DNA of 64,000 bases from Gonapodya sp. JEL0774 (taxonomy: Eukaryota > Monoblepharomycota > Monoblepharidomycetes > Monoblepharidales > Gonapodyaceae), in NCBI GenBank assembly GCA_027604505.1, contig JADIIX010000122.1, forward strand, positions 1-64,000, written 5' to 3'. The notes below the pieces were generated by a model. The model ran no database searches and was not told the origin of the DNA. It saw only the letters and a program-made list of their open reading frames with translations. Numbering within the stretch: the stretch's first letter is position 1; each line of letters starts with the position of its first letter. Below, one piece after another: positions 39,001 through 49,421 of the stretch. Made by a program: the position numbers and the translations under genes.

Positions 39001-40191
39001 TTCTTCTGCCATTTGTAATCCAAGGATGCTTGAGTAATTTCCTTGCAGAGACCCTGAGATTACAATCTTTCTGGAAACAGTGCATTAAGAAATCTTTCAA
39101 AGCCTAAACTCAAAAGCTCTCAAAATGCAATCTTCAGCCAAGTCCACAGCAAGAGACTCACCGGTGAGATAGCATCTGGCAAGGGAGGGTGATCATCTTG
39201 CACAATTCTAAACAAAGCACTCATTGGGGAGAGATTATAATATGGTGGTTCCCCATTCAGAAGCTCAATTAAAGTGCAGCCAAGACTCCATATGTCTGAG
39301 GCAGTTGTTGCGCCATTCAATTCAATAACCTCTGGTGCCACTGGAAAGTGTGTGGAAGTAGTGGATAATCATGAAACACAGAGGTAAAGTGAATGTCTTA
39401 CTCCAATAGGGTGAGCCAACTACAGCTTTTTCAGAATCATCAGTAGGTCTAGTTGCAACACCGAAGTCAGCCAATTTTACTTGGCCATCTTTTGTTGTCA
39501 AGATGTTGGCACCTGGTATTGTCACAGAAACCAAAGTTGCCATTTGCTCTGTAGCAAAGATTGCTGTGTAAAGAACTGTACCCTTAATATCACGATGGAT
39601 GACACCCTGTTCATGAAGGTAGCAAAGGCCTTCTAGGACTTGTGCTACATACACTGCAATCAATGTCTCGGGAAACCGTCCAAACTTTTTGCATACACTC
39701 TGTAGGGAGCCATTTTCGCAGAATCTATTGTAGATTCTCGACTTTTGGTTCGTTGAATGAAGTCCGCAGAGGTCTTTCGACTCACTCCATTGCGATGCTC
39801 AGAAACTCATTCGACTTCGTGGAACCCAAGTATTTCACAATATTAGGATGCTTCATTGTGCGATTTGCTTAGGTACTGTTAACAAACATTGGCAAAGCAT
39901 ACAAACGAGTGTCCAGCACCTTGAGTTTCTTGAGCAATTCAATTTCGGTCTGGAAGTTCGACGGACCGCGATGATAAAGTTGTTGTAACCGAAACATATT
40001 CACGCAGTATAGCGCACCATGAGAATATTGATTTCAGAAGCATGAATGTTTGTCACTCGGAGCTGCTTGATTGCGACGACTTCTCCCGATTCGACGTCGA
40101 TCCCACGGTAAACGACGCCGAACGCACCCTTTCCAAGTGCATCCCCCAGCTGATACGAAACGCGCTGATTATTACTTTGCATCACCAACAT
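36085..40191 (-). CDS. SepH/Cdc7-type septation-initiation protein kinase (multi-exon)
   Basis: Fungal SepH and fission yeast Cdc7 are Ser/Thr kinases of the septation initiation network; plant MAP3K-epsilon is related. The start at 40191 gives [18 protein letters not shown] with the glycine loop, then VVAIKQLRV. After introns come HPNIVKYLG near 39.85 kb, [20 protein letters not shown] near 39.7 kb and [16 protein letters not shown] near 39.6 kb. [17 protein letters not shown] near 39.48 kb has the DFG loop, and the [20 protein letters not shown] segment lies near 39.3 kb. A middle region contains DIWDNDFEE near 38.65 kb. The long C-terminal part (38.4-36.1 kb) is helical armadillo-like, with [14 protein letters not shown] and [20 protein letters not shown]. 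The stop is at 36085-36087. Most exons are CG-depleted; the first is not. IFT140 diverges from its 5' end. Confidence 0.88.
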
Positions 40192-40333
40192 TGCCTCGAG
40201 TTTTGCAAATGGGAATGGAAGAACGAGGGTTCGGTGATTTCGCTGCAGGCTCGGCAGATGGGCTGGCGCTAGCACTTTCAGCAAAATTTCAACAAGCAGT
40301 CGCAAACGAAGCCAGTTACCAAATAACCCCGCA
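40192..40333. promoter_or_regulatory. Bidirectional promoter region, septation kinase / IFT140
   Basis: 142 bases separate the two start codons (40191 minus and 40334 plus). The region and both first exons are rich in CG, while both gene bodies are almost free of it, so it looks like a CpG island. No TATA box or named motif is evident. It links a cell-division kinase with a ciliary transport gene. Confidence 0.5.
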
Positions 40334-43300
40334 ATGAATCGTTTCGGAAAGCTGGGCGACGTGGAAGGGTTATTCAGCGATGTATTTCCCCATCCCTCAC
40401 TCCCCATACTCGCGACAGTGGGCGCTGCCACGGAACGACGAACCATTGAGATACGACGAGAAGATTGCTCTATTGTCACATCTATTGACACTGACTCGGA
40501 TCCACCAGCGTTCATTTTGGCGTGGCATCCCACCAAATCTGCGTTCGTGATGAGTCTTACAAATGGTCCGATGCAACACCCGCTTCACCAATGAAATGCC
40601 CTGAAATTTGAATCGATCCGACTTCTTTGCAGGCTCGCTTGCCGTCTGGACTAAGCCTGACAAATTTCTGCGAAAGCTTCCACAAAATCATACCAGCGTC
40701 AATGTCCTTCACTGGAGCGAGACTGGAGAGCATTTTGTCAGCTGCGGTGTGGTCAGTCTTCAACGTTTTCGAGTGCTCGTAACCAACTTTTGATGATTTC
40801 TCTGAAGGGGGGTGATGTGGCAGTATGGAGAGTGGATCATCGAGTGAAACCGTCACTGTGCAGCAGTTACCGCTTGAAAGAGACGATTGTTCAGTGCCTA
40901 TGGCGAAATAATGAAAACCCAGACACGAGGTCTGAAATGAAGGAGTACGGCATGAAGAGCAACAATCATTGAAATTTTCTCTTTATTCAGGGTGGTTCGC
41001 CGTGGGTGCTCATTTTTTCTTGGTGGTGCGTCTGGTGGCATCTATGTCGCGGATGACACTGGCCGCTGCAATTTGGAAGCATCATGTGCTGGGAAAGTCA
41101 GACTTATGTCTTCCTCAAAGGAACACAATTGCCTATATGTGGTCACTGGAACTAATACCGTTCACAGGTTTGGGATGCAAGGAAGAATTGCGGAACAGTT
41201 GCAGGTCAGCAAAATCAAATCATGAACTGTATTCCCACTCTTCTTAAAGCAATGCTACGATCATCACAGTTGCGGTTTGGGTCCATTAGTGATACTGAAC
41301 TTCCATGTGTGTGGATAAAATGTGGCTGGCTTGCATATGGAGTTGGACCTAAGCTTCACATCTGTGATGCATACTCTGAAGTTCTTTACCACTTGGAAAC
41401 ACAATGTGGGTTAGATGGGAATAATCTTGAAGTGACATCCTGATCTACAAAGACGATACCTTAGTTGACAGAGAGTCAGAAGTTTTAGCACTGGAGTACA
41501 ACCCCAAGATTGAAACACTTGCAGGTCATTGATCTTGATTTGAAAGAATTTTGGTTACTGGCTTCATCATGCTTCAATTGCAGTGTTGCAAACATCTGGG
41601 TCCTTACATCTGTTGGCATTGTCTCATTTGAACAATGTGCATGAACTCACAGTGAAGGCTCAAGTACAGAACTTTCTGCTTCATAGATCAAACATGTCAT
41701 ATGTCTAAAACTTTCTAACTCTAGCCTCTGTACTCTGTCAACCTGGGTACTGACATATCTAGCAATAAGCTGAAGTGGGGTGGGTATCATGCTGGGTGGA
41801 CTGGACTGTCCAATGAATCACTAACAGATAATGCAGGCTCAACAAACCTGTGCCATCTGTCACAGCAGGCATCTCTCAGCAATTTTGGGGTATTTTCATC
41901 TCATGTGGTGTCTCAATGGCCAAACATCATTCTGCAAACTGGGATAAGGGATGTTCTCATGGCAGATTTGCTGGCAGAGGTATGACTAGGCCCCTATGTT
42001 GTGACTTGAACAGAGATTTCATCTCTTTCGTCAATAAGACACAGAAATCTTTAACTGTGCAATTCCATATAAAGGGCATTTCTTGTGACAAAAAGCACAT
42101 TGCTGTATGGGGTTCAGAAGATCTGCAGATTTACTCCTCACAAACAGGTACGCAGATGGATAGTTTTTGTCAAAGTCTTTTTATTTAAGTGATACTTTAT
42201 GTAGGACAAATCCTCAATCACATACATAAATCTGAAGTTCAGATGGTTGCCATTAATGGAGATAATCTCATCATTGCTTCAGATGATAGACTTGAAATCC
42301 AGAGGCATGGGGAACTTCTCAATCATTCAGTTGACCTTCCATGTGAATGTGGCCCAATACTTCTAACATTAAAGATCAAATCAGGACTTTTGATTGTAAG
42401 CTAACTCTCCATGATTCCTGTGCTTATCATATTATAATAAGTTAATTGTCAGGTCACTAGCACTGGTAAAGCTTTACTTATAGGTGCTGTAACTGGAAGT
42501 TTTAAGCTAATCAGGACAGTACTTCTTGAGTGGAAGTAAGTGATACAAACAATGAATGTGTTTGATTTACAGTTTACTCACCACTGTTCTGACACATCAG
42601 TTCCTCACCATTGTGTATTTTGAATGTGAAGTCAAACATGGACTCCTCCATAATTGCTTTAATAGCAAGGGGCACAACTTCCAAGAGTGAGATCTTGCAC
42701 CCTTTTAGAGACAAAAGCCAAAAATCTGAGGGTGCATTCTTTCCAGCTTCCGACTTATACTATTATGACATTGAGATGGACAAATTAGACAAGGTGGATG
42801 TTGACTTGACAGGTCTGGATGTAAGTCCACAAATGGACTGTCCATATTGAATTCCAACATGATGCTTCCCATCCCAATAGTTGAGAAGCTTGATGTGGGA
42901 TGGGGTTGATAACCGCATCATAGTATGTCACGCAGAGCCAAAAGAAACCTTTCAGGACAGGCCAATGTTCACAGTGAGCTTGATTTTGTTAACATTATGA
43001 AATTACAAAAGAATGCTCAGTTATAACACATTCAACTACTTTTGGGACAGAAATGTTTTGTAATCCTACTGCTACCTGGACATGGCTCACATTTGCAAGA
43101 AGTAGTTGTCATTGAGGATACAGGCGCACACCTACTTGCAGTTCAAGCCCCTAATATAATTCTGGGTACACAGCTTCTGACAGGTTTGTACAGACTTTCC
43201 ATACCTCTGTACCATGGTTGAATTGTTTCTGTATTTTATCATAGGAAAATTGCAAGTAATCAAGCACACCATCCCTTCTCTATCTTATGATAGTCAGAAC

Positions 43301-46280
43301 AATATTTCTGCAGTCAAGAAAATTATAGACATTGCTGCCAGTCTGGCTTTTGGTAGTGTTGATGAAGCAATGAAGGTTAGTTTGTGTAAATGTGGTGCCT
43401 GAAAGGAAACATTCACATGGATTCTTACTAAGATAATGGAAGATATTGAAAGCAAGGATGCTTGGCAATCATTAGTGAGGTACTGCATTTCCTCATGTAG
43501 ATTGGATCTGGCAAATGTCTGTATGGCAAAGACAGAGCAAGTGTGGGCAGCAAGATTATTGCAGGAAGAAGCAATTGGGAGCAGTGATGAAGTGCATTTG
43601 CAATGTCTTCTGGCATCCAGTGCTGGTGAGGTCATATCTCCATTTCCAATTATTAGTAAGAATTTTGCACCTACAAGCATGTTGACAGGCTTGTCAAATC
43701 CAGTGGAGTTGTGCACCCAGAACCAGCAATATGATCTGCTGGTAGACTATTACGGGGTAAGCATGTTCTTCACCACAAGTTGGCCCATTCATAGAAAACA
43801 TTCTTGATCAGGCTTCTAACAATTGGGAGGGAGCAATTCAGACAGCAGAGCGCTTTAACCGTGTTAATGTCAAAGCAGCATATCATCAATATGGCCTCTG
43901 TCTAAATGAAGCTGGGGATTTCACTGGAGCTATAGCAGCACTTGAGCACTCTGAGGCATATATGTGAGGCGGACTTACTGACTGACTCTGTGGAACATGA
44001 CTTTAGTCTGTGATTCCAAAGACATCACATGCCCAATCTTATGCTTGCAAATGGGATACATATTTCAAATCAAGCATTTCAAAGAGCTGAGAGTGTGAGT
44101 GCCGTTAGATATTGCACTTCACAACCTTGCATATAAAGGGTTCTTCAATCACAGCCCCTTTTGAAATGGTGGGGCCAGTACTCAGAGAGCATTGGCAATG
44201 AGAAAGATGCCATGCTTTACTATGAGAAAGCAAATGATACCCTTTCCAAGGTCCGCCTCTTATGTGCCCAAGGAGACATAGGACAGGTCAGAGTCAAATT
44301 GTGTCTAGACCATTATCAACAGTTCTGAAAAATTAGTGTGAAGGCAACAAGCATGGCAAGAGCTTCTGGAGATTGTTCTTCCTTCTATTACCTTGCAAAA
44401 CAATTTGAGGCACAAGGCTTGGTAAATAGATGTGACGTTGCTTCAAGGAACTGCTAATTTACGGTCCATGCAGCACACAGATGCCATAGCCTATTATGCT
44501 TCTGCTAATTGCTTCACTCATGCAGTAAATATTGCAAGAAAGCATGCAATGGTGAATGAACTAATGACACTTGGTCAGGAAGGAACTGATCAAATTAAAC
44601 TTACAGTGGCAAGGTGAGTACCAATATGAAATGAAGTTGGTTGCCCATAATAAAATAAACACACCAAAAGATACTTTGAGGAGAAAGGAGATTATGCAAG
44701 AGCAGTGGACCTGTACACTAAAGGAAATCATATCCAGAGAGCTGTGGAGATTTGCCTACGCACCTCAGACGTGAATCTACTCAGGCATCTTGGTGATTAT
44801 CTGAATCTGCAGCCCACTCATATATTTCATAGATTCACAATACTAACAGTATCCTTTAGTTCACAAAGAGGGCCAAATTAAAAGTTCAATTCTCAGATAT
44901 CATGTGGTGGATGCTCTGCAAGGTGGGGGTTACATAGAGGATTCCATTGATTTGCTCCTCTCAAGTGGAGATCCAGTGAAAGTATGAGGTTTAAAGTTTA
45001 CTTGTTGAAATATTGCTGATAACATGTGCTGGGGCAAGGCATTTGAAGCTGTTTTACAGCATGGGATAATCCTTTCTGAGTCACTGGCAGATGCATTCAG
45101 CAAAAAATTTTCAATTGAACCCACACAAGAAAGGAATATAATGCTCAAGAAACTGGGTGAATATGCTCATGTGCAAAAATCATACACTGTAGCTTCAAAA
45201 CTTCTTAGTCAGGTGATTGTTCAAAGAGTTACCCCCATTTCTAACTTAAAGGCACATCTATCCCCTCCAGGCTGGTGACAGGGTTGGGGCCATGAAAGCA
45301 CTGCTACAATCAGGAGAGACTGATAAGATCATTTTCTTTGCAAGTGAGTGCTGACAAACATGATGGAGCAGCAATCTCAAACAAGAACAGCAGCTACTGC
45401 AACACTCATGTTATAATCAAGATATATGTGGTCATAAACACAAGGAAGTTTTTATTCTTGCTGCAAATTTCCTACAGTCTCTTGCTTGGAGAGAGAACCC
45501 TGAGCTCATGCAAGTTATTATAAGCTTCTACACAAAGGTTGGATAGTGATGTTGCAAAACCTGGGAGTACCAACTAATTTCTTTTTTTGTTTGACTTGAT
45601 TACAGGCCAATGCTATGGAAGCCTTGAGTAGTTTTTATAATGCATGTGCTCAATTTGAAGTTGAGGTGTTCTTTAGCTATGAGAAGGTCAGTCTCATGGG
45701 ATGGACTTATCAATGATATTTGTGGGCTAAGAGCTTTTGTGCAGGCACTAAGTGCAACCAAGGAAGCAAGGCAATGCATTTCACAGGCAGCAGGTGCTCA
45801 ACAAAAAGTAAAATCATTCAATCGCAAGGCAAGTTCTCAGAAGTAACCCATCTTGGATACTTTGAACACCTAAGCTGGATACCAATGGACAATTATCAGA
45901 TTGAACTGATGGAGAGATTCTTAGCTGCAAAAGCACTCATACAGAGGAATTTAGAGGAAGGGATAAACCAATGCCATGAGCTCTTGCGCACGCCAGACTT
46001 GGAGGTGAGTAAAGAGCAGTGGGTAAATTGGCACATAGTAAACCACAAACTTCAATTCATGCACAAAAATTCTCCAAAGACCTCTGGAGCTGTTAGGACA
46101 GGTGACATCCTTGCAACAATAATTGAAGCATTCTGTACTGCAACCCACTTAGAGCAAGCTCAATCTGTGTGGAGCACCATGAAAATGACTGTCCCAAGAG
46201 CAGCTTCCTACTTTCAAAACCCAAATATAGTTGATGCACTGGAAAATTATGATGTTGATTCTAATGTTCCTCCTGAGTAA
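40334..46280 (+). CDS. IFT140: IFT140, subunit of the IFT-A complex (multi-exon)
   Basis: IFT140 is a core subunit of IFT-A, which carries membrane proteins into cilia and returns cargo to the cell body. The N-terminal half is WD40-like: [12 protein letters not shown] near 40.53 kb, [14 protein letters not shown] near 40.65 kb, [15 protein letters not shown] near 40.82 kb and [20 protein letters not shown] near 41.05 kb. [17 protein letters not shown] near 42.76 kb matches the CFYDVEMD segment of the family. The C-terminal half is TPR-like: [14 protein letters not shown] near 43.5 kb, [20 protein letters not shown] near 43.85 kb, [17 protein letters not shown] near 44.22 kb, and [20 protein letters not shown] near 45.29 kb. 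It ends [16 protein letters not shown]. The gene has many short introns. Its body has practically no CG. PIN1 ends 20 bases beyond its stop on the other strand. Confidence 0.92.
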
Positions 46281-46300
46281 TACACAAAATGTACAAAAGT

Positions 46301-46935
46301 TTACCCAGTCCGCAAGATTATGTGAAGACCAGAGTCACTTTCCACAATATTGCTCAATTCCCCAACTTTGAGCTCAAACGAAGCCTGCTCAAATGACGGC
46401 TGCATTTTGCCATGGTCAAACCACCCAAGATCACCACCGGCTTTAGCTTTGAGAAATATGCACAGTGAATTGCAATTGTTTTGTTGGACGCAGTCTCTCA
46501 AATGAGGCTCACCAGAGCTGCAATCAGATTCAGTACTAGCGATGGTGGCGAAATCCTCTCCGTTTACAATTCTTTCCCGGTAGCCCCTGATTATGCCGTC
46601 AGCTTCTTCTTTCGAGCGAGTGATATCTTTCTGCCTCCAGCTCGATGGCCGTCTCGAACCTGGATCACATTGCCAAGTGAGTACTCTTTCATTCAAGAAC
46701 AATCTTACAATCCCCCATCACCTTTATGCTTTTGAAAATCACACGTAAGGATTAAATGTTAGTGAACAATGTGTGCCACTTTTTCGATATTCACCTTGAC
46801 GAGAATGTGGCTCGCCCTGACTGCTGTCACCACCCCATTCGGGTTGGGATTCTCCCACACAGATTCACCGGTACTCGGCTTGAACCAATATGGCCGCTGC
46901 CTCGACTTGGAAAACTGCTGAACCCACTCGGTCAT
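46301..46935 (-). CDS. PIN1: PIN1/ESS1 parvulin-type peptidyl-prolyl isomerase
   Basis: PIN1/ESS1 isomerises phospho-Ser/Thr-Pro bonds and acts on RNA polymerase II and cell-cycle proteins. The start at 46935 gives a WW domain ([20 protein letters not shown]), then VRASHILVK at the beginning of the isomerase. A short intron follows, then [40 protein letters not shown] and GLHIILRTG complete the catalytic domain. Between [14 protein letters not shown] and the GGDLGWF segment are about 25 extra residues (near 46.44-46.52 kb), at the place of the short SSAKA linker in human PIN1. These could be an unrecognised small intron. The exact donor and acceptor of the first intron could not be fixed. Confidence 0.93.
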
Positions 46936-47046
46936 TCCGACAGGGAAACGTTGGTGTGGGGCGATTAGTTAACTTGCTTTGGTCAGTCCGGCCATTCCAC
47001 ATCCCGCGAATACATAAATTTTGAAATCAAATGATTTGCAATAACG
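46936..47046. promoter_or_regulatory. Bidirectional promoter region, PIN1 / POT1-like gene
   Basis: 111 bases lie between the PIN1 start codon (minus) and the chosen POT1-like start (plus). The short distance implies shared regulatory DNA. No specific box is recognised. Confidence 0.4.
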
Positions 47047-49075
47047 ATGTTGCAGATCAAGGACCTGACCGTAAACACGCTTGCAGACTTTTTCGCCGTC
47101 GTGGATACTGCGAAGCAAATACATCCGTCGAATGGACCAGGTTTGTGCGCCTCTCTCATGCGATCCTTCCTTCGGTTGGACTGGTTGTTCCCGCTTCGCT
47201 GCAGACTTTGTTCTTGTGGTCTCGGTCGTGGATGAAAGCTGCCGTGACGGTTATTCATTGCAGGTGTCTCTGTTCAATGAGGACAGGAACTTGCTCCCAC
47301 AAGTTCAAGGGGGCAGGGGCGATATCATTGAGTTCAGGTCCTTGAAGGTACAACTTCGCTCACCACAGATTCGTTGACGTCGAAGGCTGATAACCGTTTA
47401 TTTCACTCACGGAGATTCAACAATTCAACAAAGGGATGCAGGCCTGCTCTTCGGATAAGACCTCATACAAGGTTGTCAATACTTCGAGTCCTTTGAGTCG
47501 AGCAGCACAGAACCGTGTCCATGAGCTTTCCGAATGGTGGCAAAGAATGCAGACGCCTCAGAATCGTGTAAATGCTTCGAGAACATCAAAACCGAGGCCC
47601 GTCCTGGAGACAAAGGAAGTTACCGCTGACAAGTATTTTGATTACATCGCTGAGGTACTTGCGGCCGAATTTACGAAAGAATTTCTTATTGAAAACTTAC
47701 TACAAATAAGGACTAGGTTCTGGATATTGGACCATGTACTGGGAATAAGGTCGTAGTCCGACTATCTGATTACACCACCAACGTGGAGCTTCTACGGTAA
47801 CTGAGCATCCAGAAGCAGCTTTACTGCGTACCCACGTCTGCTCCGTTATAATAGGCTACCGCAACACATCGGCCAAAAGTTCAAAGGTGCTTCACATGTG
47901 TTTACCTGCACGCTCTGGTAGGGCTTTTCCGATTGGGCGTTCTCGTAGAGATTGCGTCTAGACATTCTGTGCGAATATAAGGGACGAAAACGCAAAAGCT
48001 GCCGCTTCTCTTAGGACTGGATCATATATATTAATCCGCAATGTTAAAGCGAAGCGACGGGATGGTTATCTCGAGGGGGATGCCCGTGTGGACAGACATC
48101 AACCGAAGTCTAAACTTAGTGTTCTTTCTGAGGATGACCGCCGTTTGGATCACTTGAAGATGTAGGTCCCTCCTTTGATCGAATCAGTGTTCGTAGTAAC
48201 GTCTTTTCTCCGGTGATTTTGGGAACAGGCGTCGGCGCCGTTTTACTGACAGTGGGAGTATCTATTCAGTTGAGCACGATTCTCCGCCACATGGGGACGC
48301 CTCGAAGAACGTTGAACTCAACCATCACGCCAATACGAGCGACGGGACTACTTTAGTTGGCATTCGAAACAATCCGAAGGTAACCTTAAAGCGCGTTACC
48401 AGAAATGCCGACATTTTTCTCAGCCATCGTTTATTGCAGGTACCCAATAGGTACAGATGCCGTGCAGTCATTACGGACCATCGACCAACCTTTCTAGAGG
48501 ACTTTTGCAGACCATTTTGTTCGAATTGCTGCGAGAGGTACGAGAATATTGACCTCCGCATTAAGAACTGACGTCAACAGAGCAAAAAGCTGTCCCCCAG
48601 GACCTGAGCCCACTTGCCCGTTCTGCGAAACACAATTGGACAATGCTGCGCAATACGTGTACATGTTTTCAATTCTTCTCGAGGACTCTGGTGGCCAATT
48701 GGAAGTTATCGTTCACGGGCAAGATGCGGTGAGTATCCTTCTACAAGACGCCAATTCAAAACTGTCTCCTGACGAGAGTTGTTGCCAGGAGTCTTTTTTA
48801 GATTTACGCGCATGCAACTTATATGAGAACGCAACTGAACTCTTCATCCTCCAGAGGAATATGTCTAAGCACTTGCAGGCGGACTCCGATTTTCTAGTTG
48901 AATCGTACAGATCCTCAGATGACGTTGTTCATTTCCGGTTAGTTGCCTAGCAAATCTATCTGCAATATTATTGTTCCCCAGAAGAAGAGGAGCTTACCTA
49001 GAAGTGCGAGAAGTTGAGCTTATTAAGGTAGAGGACAGAGTGGACTCGAACAAAGCATCCCAGCGAGCATCTTGA
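47047..49075 (+). CDS. POT1-like telomere single-strand-binding protein (multi-exon)
   Basis: POT1 binds the single-stranded telomere overhang through OB folds. The start at 47047 gives LTVNTLADFFAVV, and splicing from GPG to the exon at about 47.2 kb makes PDFVLVVSVVDES. DIIEFRSLKVQL, a strand pattern typical of the first POT1 OB fold, follows. A later exon has SRAAQNRVHELSEWWQRM. Near 48.5-48.7 kb comes CRPFCSNCCERY, then PTCPFCETQL and YVYMFSILLEDSGGQLEVIV. This is a C..C / C..C zinc site inside an OB fold, as in the C-terminal part of animal POT1. With a last short intron (CG|GTTAGT to CCCCAG) the frame continues to RGAYLEVREVELIK and stops at 49073-49075. Sequence identity is low, so the name rests on the layout of OB fold, linker and zinc-containing OB fold. 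TEBP-alpha-type proteins are the alternative. Confidence 0.6.
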
Positions 49076-49421
49076 GAGGGTTCCACAGAGGATAGACCCA
49101 AGCTTACATATCATTTCAGCACTGCTATCATTCCTCCGAGTTCAATAGTCCTCTCGCTGGGAGGTCATTGATTCATTAAGGCAGGCATGGAAGGCGAAGC
49201 ATCGCTTTTGTGGATGAACGGACCAACCAAGTCAATCTCCAAATTCCGGTCATCTGTACCGTGTGGTGCTCATAACCTTGTTACTGCTTCCATTCTTGTA
49301 ATACATTGCATCAATAATGGAATAACTATATGAGCTGTAATTACAATGAACATGAGTTGTCCGCAGCCCTCAGGAACTTCCCTGTCTTCTTCACCTGAGC
49401 ATCACTTATCTTCGTTGAGAC
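49076..49421. other. Intergenic region upstream of NUP155
   Basis: About 350 bases with no recognisable gene. It should hold the 3' untranslated region of the POT1-like gene and the NUP155 promoter. No repeat or RNA gene is evident. Confidence 0.4.
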
